Positions 53,847 through 63,753 of a stretch of DNA of 64,000 nucleotides are shown piece by piece. A program made the translations under genes and the position numbers. The first letter of the stretch is position 1. Each line of letters starts with the position of its first letter. The stretch lies in assembly GCF_003403015.1 (NCBI RefSeq), contig NZ_QURL01000004.1:124001-188000 (forward strand), in the 5' to 3' direction. Under the pieces are notes generated by a model, which saw only the letters and a list, made by a program, of their open reading frames with translations, made no database searches and was not told the origin of the DNA. The DNA is from Fulvimarina endophytica (GTDB taxonomy: Bacteria > Pseudomonadota > Alphaproteobacteria > Rhizobiales > Rhizobiaceae).

Positions 53847-54236
53847 CTATTCGGAACCCGGTTGCGCCCTTTGCGGCGCCGAGGCCACCGCCGCAAGGAC
53901 CTCGCGCTCGGAGAAGGGCTTGCCGATGAAGCCGACGGGGTCCCATTCCGAGGCGAGCGCCCGCGTCTTCTCGTCGAGATTGCCGCTGACGAAGAGCGAG
54001 GGAATGTCCCAGCGCTGGCGCAGGGCCGCGGCCGTCTCGACGCCGTTCGGACCCCGGGCGAGATTGACGTCCATGATCGCGATATCGATCATGTCCCCCG
54101 ATTTCTCGGCGAGCGCCAAGGCCTGCTTCATGTCCGATGCCTGCCCCACCACCTTATGGCCCGCATCGACGAGGATGTCCTCCAGGTCCATGGCCAGAAG
54201 CATCTCGTCCTCGACGATCATGATCGACAGGCTCAC
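53847..54236 (-). CDS. Single-domain response regulator
   Basis: A 129-residue receiver domain: acidic pair ED (9-10) with D56 as phosphorylation site (IAIMDVNLA), T/S switch in FVSGN and K106 in GKPFSE. There is no output domain. The ATG overlaps the kinase stop (ATGA), so it is the cognate receiver and probably relays or quenches phosphate. Confidence 0.93.
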   Translation of the reverse strand: MSLSIMIVEDEMLLAMDLEDILVDAGHKVVGQASDMKQALALAEKSGDMIDIAIMDVNLARGPNGVETAAALRQRWDIPSLFVSGNLDEKTRALASEWDPVGFIGKPFSEREVLAAVASAPQRAQPGSE

Positions 54237-55690
54237 AGCGAAGCATCCTTCGGGAAGACGACCGCCGTTCGGTAGCCGCCGGTTTCGGACTGGGCCTCGA
54301 CATATCCCTCGATCTGCGCGGCCATGGTCTTGACGAGACGGGTGCCGAGCCCGTCCGGGCGCGTCTGGCTCGTCGTGCCGACCCCTTCATCGGCGACGGC
54401 AAGTTCGATCATGTCGCCGTCGATGCGCCGGAGCGAGAGAAGGATCGGTCCGTGGCGCCCGTCCGGATAGGCGTATTTCAAGGAATTGGTCACGAGCTCG
54501 TTGACGATGAGCGCGATCGGGATCGCCCGCTCGGTCTTCAGGTGGAGCGGTTCGACCTCCACCCGAAGATCCTCGCGCTGTTCTGTATTGGCCGCCAGAT
54601 CGGCGCAGAGGCCTTCGAGATAATCCGCCATGTCGACGACGAGGGGGTTCTCGGTGCGATAGAGCCGCTCGTGGACGGAGGTGATGGCCCTGACCCGGGA
54701 AATCGCCTGTTCGAATGCCTCCTTCGAACCCGGGTCCCTGAGGCGCCGCGCCTGAAGGCTCAATGCGCTGACCACCAGCTGGAGGCTGTTCTTCACCCGG
54801 TGATTGACTTCGGCGAGGAGCAGATCCTTCTGGTCGAGAAGGCTTTCCTGCGCCTTCACCGCCTCGGCGAGAGCGGTCTCCCGCTCGCGATCGGCCGAGA
54901 CGTCCATGATGACGCCGATGAGGCGTGGCTTGCCGTTCGACGTGCGAAGCACCTCGCCGCGCGAGGCGAGATGCCGGGTCTCGCCCGTCGCGCGATCGAC
55001 GACGCGGTAGTCGAAGCGCACCCGTGTCTGATCGGGACTGTCCAGCGCATCCTGCACCGCCTTGTTGACGACCGGCAGATCGTCGGGATGCATCAGGGCG
55101 AAGAACGGCGCGGCGACCGGGCCGCCCTCACCCGGACCGAAGCCGAAGAAGGCGTCGACGGTGGCGTTCCGCCGCCAGATATCGGTTTCCGGCTCGTATT
55201 CCCAGGAGCCGAGATCGGCGGCATGGAGAGCCACGCGCAATCGCGCATCGGCCTCGCGGGTGCGCTGCACGCTCTCGGTCACGTCCATGGGGTCCTGGAC
55301 GATGTAGCGCACCGCCCCGTCCGCGCCTTTGACCGGCGTGTGAACCGGCGTCCAGTAGCGCTGCGAGAACCCGCCGCCTTCGCTCTGGGGACGCGGAATA
55401 TCGTACTGGATGACCGCCATCTCGTGCGACTCGCCCGTGCGCAGCACATGGCGGAGCGAGACCTCGAGCGGCCCCTGCTCAACCGTGCCGGCTTCCTCCG
55501 GATTTTCCGGAAACGCCTCGAGAATATGGCGCCCGACGATGTCCTCGCGCGTGCGGTCCGTCGTCCTCAGATAGGCGTCGGTCGCCGCGACGATCGTCAG
55601 CGCGGTATCGAGCACGAGAAAGGGTTGCGGCAGACCGGCAAAGATCGCCGCATGGTCGGTCGCGTCAGGATCGAAAATCATCGGCTTCAT
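54233..55690 (-). CDS. PAS-domain HWE/HisKA_2 sensor histidine kinase
   Basis: A 485-residue soluble kinase with an N-terminal PAS (about 15-140, [21 protein letters not shown]), a second PAS/PAC (about 148-270) and a HisKA_2 domain with [13 protein letters not shown] (phospho-His H297), then HATPase with [17 protein letters not shown] and DGLGTRLVK. The HRVKNxLQ box marks the HWE/HisKA_2 group common in Hyphomicrobiales. Signal unknown; no LOV-type flavin cysteine motif is seen. Operon with the receiver. Confidence 0.92.
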   Translation of the reverse strand: MKPMIFDPDATDHAAIFAGLPQPFLVLDTALTIVAATDAYLRTTDRTREDIVGRHILEAFPENPEEAGTVEQGPLEVSLRHVLRTGESHEMAVIQYDIPRPQSEGGGFSQRYWTPVHTPVKGADGAVRYIVQDPMDVTESVQRTREADARLRVALHAADLGSWEYEPETDIWRRNATVDAFFGFGPGEGGPVAAPFFALMHPDDLPVVNKAVQDALDSPDQTRVRFDYRVVDRATGETRHLASRGEVLRTSNGKPRLIGVIMDVSADRERETALAEAVKAQESLLDQKDLLLAEVNHRVKNSLQLVVSALSLQARRLRDPGSKEAFEQAISRVRAITSVHERLYRTENPLVVDMADYLEGLCADLAANTEQREDLRVEVEPLHLKTERAIPIALIVNELVTNSLKYAYPDGRHGPILLSLRRIDGDMIELAVADEGVGTTSQTRPDGLGTRLVKTMAAQIEGYVEAQSETGGYRTAVVFPKDASL

Positions 55691-56009
55691 CGGTCAGACA
55701 CATCAGGAGCGGCATTCATCGCATAACGGCTCGTCGGACGAAAAAGTGCCATCGGCAGATAGCATTCGCGTTGGAGAGCTAGGTCACGACCACGGATTCG
55801 ATCAGGTGGCGATCGATCTTATTTCTCGCCGAGGCGCAAATTCGCCATCTGTCGCGTCACGATATGGCGCCGTCTCCGCCTCCTTGGAGGCCTGCCGCAG
55901 GCTCGGGAGCGACTTGAAGGAAGGCTCGCACCGCCCCTTTGCACCCGCGATCGATTTCTGTAACGCAGCCGGCGAGATTCGGCGCCCGTCGGCACGCGAA
56001 GTCCCATCG
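55691..56009. other. Promoter region of the polyol dehydrogenase
   Basis: 319 nt between the kinase (minus) and the dehydrogenase (plus). The dehydrogenase frame is open through it, but the protein has no homology before the start used. I see no clear operator or hairpin. Confidence 0.4.
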
Positions 56010-57071
56010 ATGGAAAGGTTCACGCCCGTGAAAGCTCTCGTACTGGAAGAAAAGGGACGCCTGTCCCTCCGTGATTTCGACATCCCAGGCGACGTCGGAC
56101 CGGACGATGTCCGCATCCGCGTGCACACGGTCGGCATCTGCGGCTCGGATGTCCACTACTACACCCATGGCCGCATCGGCCCCTTCGTCGTCGAGGAGCC
56201 GATGGTGCTCGGGCACGAGGCCTCGGGCACGGTGATCGAAGCCGGCGCGAACGTCACCGGCCTGAAGGTCGGCGACCGCGTCTGCATGGAGCCCGGCATT
56301 CCGAACCCGACATCGCGGGCCTCCAAGCTCGGCATCTACAATGTCGACCCGGCGGTGACGTTCTGGGCAACGCCCCCGGTCCACGGCTGCCTGACGGGCG
56401 AGGTCGTCCATCCCGCCGCCTTCACCTACAAGCTCCCGGACAGTGTGAGCTTTGCCGAGGGCGCGATGGTGGAGCCCTTCGCCATCGGCATGCAGGCGGC
56501 CATCCGCGCCGGCATCAAGGCGGGCGACATCGCCGTCGTGACCGGCGCGGGACCCATCGGCATGATGACGGCCCTCGCCGCCCTCGCCGGGGGCTGCGCG
56601 AAGGTCTATGTCGCCGACTTCGCCCGGCCGAAGCTCGACATCATCGCGGCCTATGACGGGATCGAGACCGTCGATCTCGGCGAGAGAAATCTCGCATCGG
56701 CGATCTCGCAGGCCACCGATGGCTGGGGTGCCGACGTGGTCTTCGAATGCTCCGGCGCCGCGCCCGCCATCATCGGCCTTGCCGGCCTCGCACGCCCCGG
56801 CGGCTGCGTCGTCCTCGTCGGCATGCCGGTGGAGCCCGTACCGGTCGACATCGTCTCCCTCCAGGCCAAGGAGCTGAGGATCGAGACGGTGTTCCGCTAT
56901 GCCAATGTCTACGACCGGGCGATCGCCCTCATCGGCTCGGGCAAGGTGGATCTCAAACCGCTGATCTCCGACACGATCGCGTTCGAGGACAGCATCGCCG
57001 CCTTCGACCGTGCGGTGGAGGCGCGCTCCAGCGACGTCAAGCTCCAGATCGCGATGCCGTCCGGGACCTGA
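56010..57071 (+). CDS. Zinc-dependent polyol dehydrogenase (xylitol/sorbitol type)
   Basis: A 353-residue medium-chain dehydrogenase. Catalytic zinc site C44 ([10 protein letters not shown]), H69 and E70 (LGHEASG); NAD loop [25 protein letters not shown] is the sorbitol/xylitol dehydrogenase phrase. The four structural-zinc cysteines are replaced in the [18 protein letters not shown] segment, as in sorbitol dehydrogenases that lack that metal. The reaction is polyol to ketose, for instance xylitol to D-xylulose. GTG 56028 is an alternative start. It precedes the AraC and importer genes of the same strand. Confidence 0.9.
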   Translation: MERFTPVKALVLEEKGRLSLRDFDIPGDVGPDDVRIRVHTVGICGSDVHYYTHGRIGPFVVEEPMVLGHEASGTVIEAGANVTGLKVGDRVCMEPGIPNPTSRASKLGIYNVDPAVTFWATPPVHGCLTGEVVHPAAFTYKLPDSVSFAEGAMVEPFAIGMQAAIRAGIKAGDIAVVTGAGPIGMMTALAALAGGCAKVYVADFARPKLDIIAAYDGIETVDLGERNLASAISQATDGWGADVVFECSGAAPAIIGLAGLARPGGCVVLVGMPVEPVPVDIVSLQAKELRIETVFRYANVYDRAIALIGSGKVDLKPLISDTIAFEDSIAAFDRAVEARSSDVKLQIAMPSGT

Positions 57072-57093
57072 GGACGGAAATTGCAGACTGTGA

Positions 57094-57125
57094 AGGGCCT
57101 TCGCGACCGGTTCCGCGAAGGCCCT
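57094..57125. terminator. Hairpin after the polyol dehydrogenase
   Basis: A perfect 12-bp stem AGGGCCTTCGCG / CGCGAAGGCCCT with an 8-nt loop, 22 nt past the stop codon. No U-run. It probably separates this gene from the AraC transcript. Confidence 0.6.
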
Positions 57126-57496
57126 CATCGGTTCGAGCAAGGCCGACGGGCGGCTCGAAATAGTATGGGCGACTGCGCGACGCGCAGATCTGCCATTCGC
57201 GGTCGCGCCCTGCCGCCTTCCGGTTCCGATCGCCCGATTTTTGCACCGCAACAGCTGTTTTCGCCGATAAACCTGTGTCTCGAGGTGTCGATCCCGGACG
57301 AAACGAGCGCCACATCGGCGTCCGAACGCCTGAAATCGTCACGCATCGGTCAAAAAAGTATCGTTCGTTTGCGCGTCAGGATGTGGAGCGCGGGCGAGCG
57401 GGCCGGTATTCTCGCCCAAGACAAGCCGGCAGCGGTCGACGCGATGGGACGGGAGGTCCCGGACGACTGAACAGGCAGGCCGTCGGGGAGGAAGAC
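57126..57496. other. Intergenic region upstream of the AraC regulator
   Basis: 371 nt with no credible gene. It should contain the araC promoter and possibly AraC half-sites, but no repeat stands out by eye. Confidence 0.4.
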
Positions 57497-58381
57497 ATGC
57501 AACTTCATCTCGAACTGGTTCATATTCGCGAGGGCGAATCCTTTGCCGCATGGCGGCACGGCTATCCCTTCCGCACGGTGCGCTGGCACTACCATCCCGA
57601 ATACGAGATCCATCTCGTCGTGAACACGTCGGGCACCTTCTATATCGGCGACTATGTCGGCGAATTCGGTCCCGGGCAGCTGATCATGACCGGCCCCAAT
57701 CTTCCGCAGAACTGGATCAGCGATCTCGGCCCGGAGGAGACGGTCGCCTGCCGCACCGAGGTCATCCAGTTTCCGCAGGGCTTCATCGACCGGGCGAGCG
57801 CGACCTTCCCGGAGATGGCGGAGGCCGAGGACCTGTTCGAAATGAGCCGGCGCGGGCTGCTCTTCGACGAACGCACGAGCGAGGCGGTGCGCCCGCTGAT
57901 GGCCCGGATCGCAGAAGCGCGCGGCGTCGCCCGCCTCGGCCTTTTCTTCGAAATCCTCGGCATTCTCTCCAATGCCCGCAACGTCCAGCAGCTCGCCAGC
58001 CTCAGCTACGATCCCGACCAGCACGATCCCGGAAGCTCGGCGATGAACCGGGTGATCGCCCATCTGCGAGACAACCTGACCGCGCCGATCAGCGAGAGCG
58101 AGCTCGCCGAGATGACCGGCCAGAGCCTCAGCGCCTTCTCGCGCTCCTTCAAGCGCCATACCGGCGCACCGCTCGTGCGCTTCCGCAACCAGTTGCGCAT
58201 CGATCTCGCCTGCAAGGTGCTGCTGAGCGATCCCGCTGCCCGGATCGCCGATCTCTGCTTCGAGGTCGGCTTCTCGAACCTCTCCAACTTCAACCGCCAG
58301 TTCCTGAGGCTGAAGGGCATGTCGCCGAGCGAATTCCGCGCCCGCTTCATCGAGAACGAGGCCGCTCGTCTCCACGCCTGA
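57497..58381 (+). CDS. AraC-family regulator of the polyol operon
   Basis: A 294-residue regulator. N-terminal cupin-like sensor (about 1-150: TVRWHYHPEYEIHLVVNTSG, then FGPGQLIMTGPNLPQNW) and C-terminal double helix-turn-helix (about 195-290: ISESELAEMTGQSLSAFSRSF, then IADLCFEVGFSNLSNFNRQF). GGAGG lies upstream of ATG 57497. It lies just ahead of the importer genes on the same strand. The inducer is probably a pentitol or pentulose, by context. Confidence 0.93.
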   Translation: MQLHLELVHIREGESFAAWRHGYPFRTVRWHYHPEYEIHLVVNTSGTFYIGDYVGEFGPGQLIMTGPNLPQNWISDLGPEETVACRTEVIQFPQGFIDRASATFPEMAEAEDLFEMSRRGLLFDERTSEAVRPLMARIAEARGVARLGLFFEILGILSNARNVQQLASLSYDPDQHDPGSSAMNRVIAHLRDNLTAPISESELAEMTGQSLSAFSRSFKRHTGAPLVRFRNQLRIDLACKVLLSDPAARIADLCFEVGFSNLSNFNRQFLRLKGMSPSEFRARFIENEAARLHA

Positions 58382-58460
58382 CCGAACCGGTCCCAAGGAC
58401 GCATTCACCAGGGCGCGCGCTCCCTCGAGGCGCGTCACCATTCTTCAACAAGGAGGAACC

Positions 58461-59390
58461 ATGAAGAAGCTCATCACAACCGTCTCGGCCGCCGCCATCA
58501 CGCTGGCCGCGTCCGTCTCCCTCGCATCCGCGCAGGACAGCGCCCCCGACGGTCCGCCGAAGATCGGCATGACCTTCCAGGAGATGAACAATCCCTATTT
58601 CGTCTCCATGCGCGAGGCCCTGATGGAGGCGGCGAAGACGATCGGCTCCGAGGTCGTCGTCACCGATGCGGGCCATGACGTCGCCAAGCAGATCAGCGAT
58701 GTAGAGGACATGCTCCAGCAGGACATCGACATCCTGCTCCTCAATCCGACCGACAGCGCCGGCATCGAGAGCGCGGTGCGCATGGCCAAGGATCGCGGCG
58801 TCATCGTCGTCGCCGTCGACGCCAATGCCAACGGCCCGGTCGACAGCTTCGTCGGCTCCAAGAACCGCGATGCCGGCTACATGTCCTGCAAATATCTCGG
58901 CGAGGCCCTGAACGGCGAAGGCGAGGTCGCGATCCTCGACGGCATTCCGGTGGTTCCGATCCTGCAGCGCGTCGAAGGCTGCAAGGCCGCGCTCGACGAG
59001 TTCGACGGCATCACGCTGGTCGATACCCAGAACGGCCGCCAGGACCGCTCGGTCGCCCTCGGCGTCACCGAGAACATGATCCAGGCCCATCCGAATCTCG
59101 CCGGCATCTTCTCGGTCAACGACGGCGGCGCCATGGGCGCCCTCGCCGCGATCCAGGGATCGGGCAAGGACATCAAGCTGACCTCGGTCGACGGTGCGCC
59201 GGAAGCCGTGGATGCGATCGCGAACGGCGGACCCTTCATCGAGACCACGGCGCAGTTCCCGCGCGATCAGGTCCGCGTCGGCCTCGGAATGGCGCTCGCC
59301 CAGTATTGGGGCGCCCAGGTGGTTCCGTCCGAGATCCCGATCGACGTGCGCGTCGTCGACAGCGAGAACGCCGAAGACTTCGCCTGGTAA
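58461..59390 (+). CDS. Periplasmic sugar/polyol-binding protein (RbsB family)
   Basis: A 309-residue binding protein with signal peptide (about 1-24, SLASAQD). KIGMTFQEMNNPYFVSMREAL, LLNPTDSAGIESAVRMAKDRG and FSVNDGGAMGALAAIQ are typical of Peripla_BP_4. AGGAGGAA precedes the ATG. First gene of the importer set with RbsA- and RbsC-type partners. Confidence 0.95.
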   Translation: MKKLITTVSAAAITLAASVSLASAQDSAPDGPPKIGMTFQEMNNPYFVSMREALMEAAKTIGSEVVVTDAGHDVAKQISDVEDMLQQDIDILLLNPTDSAGIESAVRMAKDRGVIVVAVDANANGPVDSFVGSKNRDAGYMSCKYLGEALNGEGEVAILDGIPVVPILQRVEGCKAALDEFDGITLVDTQNGRQDRSVALGVTENMIQAHPNLAGIFSVNDGGAMGALAAIQGSGKDIKLTSVDGAPEAVDAIANGGPFIETTAQFPRDQVRVGLGMALAQYWGAQVVPSEIPIDVRVVDSENAEDFAW

Positions 59391-59414
59391 GCGGCGAGGC
59401 TTCACGTGAAACAG

Positions 59415-59444
59415 CGCCCCGCCCGGCTCCGGCCCGGCGGGGCG
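59415..59444 (+). terminator. Hairpin after the binding-protein gene
   Basis: CGCCCCGCC (59415-59423) pairs with GGCGGGGCG (59436-59444) around a 12-nt loop, 25 nt past the stop and before the ATPase start. Likely an intercistronic attenuator or stabiliser. Confidence 0.65.
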
Positions 59445-59522
59445 TCCATGAAGGGCCCTCGCGCAATGCTCGGGGCCCCGGAAAAAAAGCAGATGCGAGG
59501 CGATGCGGTGGAGACCGGTTCC

Positions 59523-61025
59523 ATGCTGCAGATGACGGATATCCGCAAATCCTTCGGTCCGATCGAAGTCCTGCACGGCGTCGATCTGGAGGTGCGGGCC
59601 GGCGAAGTGCACGCGCTTCTCGGCGAGAACGGCGCCGGCAAGTCCACCATGATGAAGATCCTGTGCGGCATCGTCTCGGCCGATCAGGGCTCGATCCGGA
59701 TCGACGGCAAGCAGCACGACTTCTCCCATTACGACGAGGCGATCGCGGCCGGCATCGGCATCGTCTTCCAGGAATTCAGCCTCATTCCCTATCTGACCGC
59801 CGTCGAGAACATCTTTCTCGCCCGCGAAATGACGACGCGCCTCGGCCTTCTCGACCGCAAGGCGATGCGCCGGCGCGCCGCAGACGTGCTCGGCCGTCTT
59901 GGCGTCGACGTTCCCCTCGACCGGCCGATCGCCGACCTCAGCGTCGCCCAGCAGCAATTCGTCGAGATCGCCAAGGCGCTGGCGCTCGACGCCCGCATCC
60001 TCGTCCTCGACGAGCCGACCGCGACGCTCACCCCCGGCGAGGTGGAGCATCTGTTCGCGGTGATGCGCGAACTGCGCCAGCAGGGCGTCGCGATCGTCTT
60101 CATCTCCCACCACCTCGAGGAGATCTTCGAGATCTGCGACCGGATCACGGTCCTGCGCGACGGCGAATATGTGGGCACGCGCGAGACGGCCGGGATCGGC
60201 ATCGACGAACTGATCGAGATGATGGTCGGGCGGCGCCTCGAAGCGAGCTTTCCCGAAAAGCCTCGCGCGCAACCCGATGCCGAAGTCGTCGTCGATGCGA
60301 GAACGGTCCAGCTTCGCAAGAACGGTCCGGTCAGCCGGTTCCAGCTGCGGCGAGGCGAGATCCTCGGCTTTGCCGGCCTCGTCGGCTCCGGCCGCACCGA
60401 GACCGCGCTCTCGCTTCTCGGCGCCTATCCGGCGGCCAAAGTGGACGCCTCGATCAACGGTGTCGACAAGGCACCGGCGAGCCCGAGCGAGGCTCTGGCA
60501 CGCGGCATCGGCCTCCTGCCGGAAAGCCGCAAGGAACAGGGGCTGATCACCTCGTTCTCGATCCTTCAGAACATTTCCCTCAACAATTACGGGAAATACG
60601 AGACGCTGAAGCTGTTCATCGACCTCAAGAGTGAACTCGACCATACCCGCAAGGCGATGAAGGCGGTCAGGGTCAAGGCGCCGAGCGCCCATGCGGCCTG
60701 CGATACGCTGTCGGGCGGCAACCAGCAGAAGGTCGTCATCGCACGCTGGCTGAACCACGACACGCCGATCCTCATCTTCGACGAGCCGACGCGCGGCATC
60801 GATGTCGGCGCGAAGGCCGAAATCTACCAGCTGATGCGCGATCTCACCGCGGACGGCTACGCCATCATCATGATCTCGTCGGAGCTTCCCGAGGTCATCG
60901 GCATGGCGGACAGGGTCTGCGTCTTCCGCAGCGGCGCGATCGTCGCGACGCTCGAGGCAGGCGACATCACCTCCGAAAAGATCATGACACAGGCGACGAC
61001 TGGAGAGCTCAACTATGTCGCATGA
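59523..61025 (+). CDS. Sugar ABC transporter ATP-binding protein (RbsA, double domain)
   Basis: A 500-residue fused ATPase. The first half has Walker [10 protein letters not shown], a degenerate signature LSVAQQQ, Walker [10 protein letters not shown] and His in ISHHLEE. The second half has the signature LSGGNQQK and Walker [14 protein letters not shown], with a degenerate P-loop (GLVGSGRTE), as usual in RbsA. ATG 59523 is chosen because GGAG lies 9 nt upstream and the fold begins there; the open frame to 59406 crosses the hairpin. Its end overlaps the permease start by 11 nt. Confidence 0.93.
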   Translation: MLQMTDIRKSFGPIEVLHGVDLEVRAGEVHALLGENGAGKSTMMKILCGIVSADQGSIRIDGKQHDFSHYDEAIAAGIGIVFQEFSLIPYLTAVENIFLAREMTTRLGLLDRKAMRRRAADVLGRLGVDVPLDRPIADLSVAQQQFVEIAKALALDARILVLDEPTATLTPGEVEHLFAVMRELRQQGVAIVFISHHLEEIFEICDRITVLRDGEYVGTRETAGIGIDELIEMMVGRRLEASFPEKPRAQPDAEVVVDARTVQLRKNGPVSRFQLRRGEILGFAGLVGSGRTETALSLLGAYPAAKVDASINGVDKAPASPSEALARGIGLLPESRKEQGLITSFSILQNISLNNYGKYETLKLFIDLKSELDHTRKAMKAVRVKAPSAHAACDTLSGGNQQKVVIARWLNHDTPILIFDEPTRGIDVGAKAEIYQLMRDLTADGYAIIMISSELPEVIGMADRVCVFRSGAIVATLEAGDITSEKIMTQATTGELNYVA

Positions 61026-61980
61026 CACCACCACCGAGACCTCCGGCTCGCTCCTGAAATCGATCACCCGCTCGCCGCTGATCCTGCCGCTCGTCGGCCT
61101 CGTCATCGTCTCCATCGCGATGGGCTTTGCGAGCGACAACTTCTTCAGCCTCGACAACATCCTCAACATCCTGCGCCAGCAGTCGATCATCGGCATCCTG
61201 GCGATCGGCATGACCTTCGTCATCCTGACGGGCGGCATCGATCTGTCGGTCGGCGCGGTGATGGCGCTCGCCGGCACCATCGGCGCCGGCATCATGGTCA
61301 ATATGGGAATGCCGGCCGAGATCGGCCTTCTCGGAATGATCGCCGTCGGCGTCCTGTTCGGCCTGTTCAACGGCTTCCTGACCGCCTGGGGCAAGATGCC
61401 GGCGATCATCGTGACGCTCGCCACCATGCTGATCGCCCGCGGCCTCGGCCTCGTCTATTCCGGCGGCTATCCGATCTCCGGCATGCCGGGCTGGATTTCC
61501 TGGTTCGGCGTCGGCCGGCTCGGCGGCATTCCGGTGCCGATCATCATCATGCTCGTCCTCTACGCGCTTGCCTGGGTGATCCTGCAGCGCACCTCGTTCG
61601 GCCGCCATGTCTACGCGATCGGCGGCAACGAGACGGCGGCGCATCTGTCGGGCGTCAACGTCAAGCGCGTGAAGCTCATGGTCTTCGCCATTTCCGGCTT
61701 CACCGCCGCCATGGCCGCGATCGTCCTCTCCGGTCGCCTGATGAGCGGCCAGCCGGGCGCGGGCGTCGCCTTCGAGCTCGACGCCATCGCCATGGTGGTT
61801 CTGGGCGGCGCGGCGATCTCCGGCGGACGCGGCCTCATCCTCGGAACCCTGATCGGCGCGGTCCTCCTCGGCATCATCAACAACGGGCTGAACCTCATCG
61901 GCATCAACCCCTATCTCCAGGACGTCATCAAGGGCCTCATCATCCTCCTCGCCATCTATATCAGCCGCGAACGGCGATAG
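61015..61980 (+). CDS. Sugar/polyol ABC transporter permease (RbsC family)
   Basis: A 321-residue permease with 8-10 helices and the [24 protein letters not shown] signature (read in parts), plus [17 protein letters not shown]. The start overlaps the ATPase gene. It imports the substrate delivered by the binding protein two genes upstream. The kinase gene follows after 8 nt. Confidence 0.95.
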   Translation: MSHDTTTETSGSLLKSITRSPLILPLVGLVIVSIAMGFASDNFFSLDNILNILRQQSIIGILAIGMTFVILTGGIDLSVGAVMALAGTIGAGIMVNMGMPAEIGLLGMIAVGVLFGLFNGFLTAWGKMPAIIVTLATMLIARGLGLVYSGGYPISGMPGWISWFGVGRLGGIPVPIIIMLVLYALAWVILQRTSFGRHVYAIGGNETAAHLSGVNVKRVKLMVFAISGFTAAMAAIVLSGRLMSGQPGAGVAFELDAIAMVVLGGAAISGGRGLILGTLIGAVLLGIINNGLNLIGINPYLQDVIKGLIILLAIYISRERR

Positions 61981-61988
61981 GACCGGTC

Positions 61989-63647
61989 ATGACGAGCACC
62001 ACCCATTCCCATCCCGGCGACAGCGCCGCGGCCCGGCGCTTCTTTCTCGGCGTCGATGTGGGCACAGGCTCGGCGCGGGCCGGCCTGTTCGACGCCGGCG
62101 GGACGCTTGTCGCGACCGCCAAGGCCGATATCGAGATCCATCGCGAGCCCGGCAACATCGTCGAGCAGTCGAGCGAACAGATCTGGGAGGCGGTCTGCCT
62201 CTGCGTGCGCGAGGCGGTGAGACGCAGCGGGATCGACCGCGAGGCGATCGCGGGCATCGGCTTCGACGCGACCTGTTCGCTGGTCGTTCGAGGCCGTGGC
62301 GGCGCGCCGCTCCCCGTCGGCGATGCGGCCCATCCCGAACGCGACGTCATCGTCTGGATGGATCACCGGGCCCTCGACCAGGCCGCGCGGATCAACGAAC
62401 TCGCTCACCCGGTTCTGGATTACGTGGGCGGGCGCATCTCGCCGGAAATGCAGACGCCCAAACTTCTCTGGCTGAAGGAGAACCGGCGGAGCGTCTACGA
62501 CGCGGCCGAGGCCTTCTTCGACCTCAGCGATTTTCTCGGCTGGAAGGCGACCGGCAGCCTCGCGCGCTCGGTCTGCACCGTCACCTGCAAATGGACCTAT
62601 CTTGCCCATGAGGGCCGCTGGGATCCGTCCTACTTCCGCGCCATCGGCCTTAGCGACCTCGCCGACCAGGACTTTGCCCGCATCGGCACCACGATCGTCG
62701 AGCCGGGCACGCCGCTCGGGCGCGGCCTGACGGAGGAAGCCGCCGAACGGCTGGGCCTGAAACCGGGAACGGCGGTCGGCGCCGGCCTCATCGACGCCCA
62801 TGCCGGGGGCATCGGCACCGTCGGTGCCGCCGGCGGCTCGGGCGACGCGACGCGCAGCCTCGCCTACGTGTTCGGCACCTCCTCCTGCACCATGACGACC
62901 ACGCGCGAACCGGCCTTCGTGCCGGGGGTCTGGGGACCCTATTATTCGGCGATGGTCCCCGGCGCATGGCTGAACGAGGGCGGACAGTCGGCCGCCGGCG
63001 CCGCGATCGATCATCTGGTGACGATGCATCGCGCCTATACGGACGTCGCGGCCGAGGCGAAGGCGGCAGGCAAGCCCGCTCCCGTGCTTCTCGCCGATCG
63101 CGCGCTCGGCGAGGCCGGCGAGGCGTCGGCCGCCGTCACGCTCGCAGGCGCGGTCCACGTGGTTCCCGAATTCCTCGGCAATCGCGCGCCCTTCGCCGAC
63201 CCCCATGCCCGCGCCCTCGTCGCGGGGATCGGCATGGAGCATGACGCGGCCTCGCTTCTCGCCCTCTATGTCGCGGGGATCTGCGGCCTCGGATACGGGC
63301 TTCGCCAGATCGTCGAGACCCAGGCCGCCAACGGCGCGCCTGTCGAGGAGATCGCGATCAGCGGCGGCGCCGGCCAGCACGAACTCATCCGCCAGCTTCT
63401 CGCCGACGCGACCGGCCTTCCGTTGAGGGCGGTCGAATGCGAGGAACCCGTGCTTTCCGGCTCGGCCATTCTCGGCGCGGTCGCAGCCGGCGCCTACGAG
63501 ACGATCGAGGCGGCGATGCCGGCCATGTCGAGGGTCGGGCGCAGCTATGCGCCCGCCGGCGGACCGATCCGCGAGACCCACGAGCGCCGATACCGGGCCT
63601 TTCTCGCTTTGCAGAAGACGGCGCGCGAGATCCGCGCAAGCGATTAG
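61989..63647 (+). CDS. FGGY-family pentulose kinase (ribulokinase-like)
   Basis: A 552-residue carbohydrate kinase. The N-terminal ATP-phosphate motif FFLGVDVGTGSARAGLFD, GFDATCSLVV, VIVWMDHRAL and the C-terminal FGGY motif region EEIAISGGAGQHELIRQLLAD are present; length and FDATCS fit the 5C-CHO kinase (D-ribulokinase-like) group rather than XylB. It phosphorylates a ketopentose formed by the neighbouring dehydrogenases. The exact pentulose, D-ribulose, D-xylulose or L-form, cannot be decided from sequence alone. Confidence 0.9.
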   Translation: MTSTTHSHPGDSAAARRFFLGVDVGTGSARAGLFDAGGTLVATAKADIEIHREPGNIVEQSSEQIWEAVCLCVREAVRRSGIDREAIAGIGFDATCSLVVRGRGGAPLPVGDAAHPERDVIVWMDHRALDQAARINELAHPVLDYVGGRISPEMQTPKLLWLKENRRSVYDAAEAFFDLSDFLGWKATGSLARSVCTVTCKWTYLAHEGRWDPSYFRAIGLSDLADQDFARIGTTIVEPGTPLGRGLTEEAAERLGLKPGTAVGAGLIDAHAGGIGTVGAAGGSGDATRSLAYVFGTSSCTMTTTREPAFVPGVWGPYYSAMVPGAWLNEGGQSAAGAAIDHLVTMHRAYTDVAAEAKAAGKPAPVLLADRALGEAGEASAAVTLAGAVHVVPEFLGNRAPFADPHARALVAGIGMEHDAASLLALYVAGICGLGYGLRQIVETQAANGAPVEEIAISGGAGQHELIRQLLADATGLPLRAVECEEPVLSGSAILGAVAAGAYETIEAAMPAMSRVGRSYAPAGGPIRETHERRYRAFLALQKTAREIRASD

Positions 63648-63753
63648 AGGCGGACCGGCTCCTCGAACCGGGGCCGCGACCGCCGGCGAGCGAACCCGGG
63701 GACGCGCGTCCCCTCCCCCGTCGCCATGCTATCGAACAACGAAGGAAACACCC

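Noticed and set aside
58347..61427. A minus-strand open frame of about 1026 codons opposite the binding protein, ATPase and permease genes
   Set aside because: Asp/Arg/Gly-rich translation with no motif. The plus strand carries three unmistakable transporter genes with ribosome sites. High GC3 coding DNA leaves such antisense frames open.
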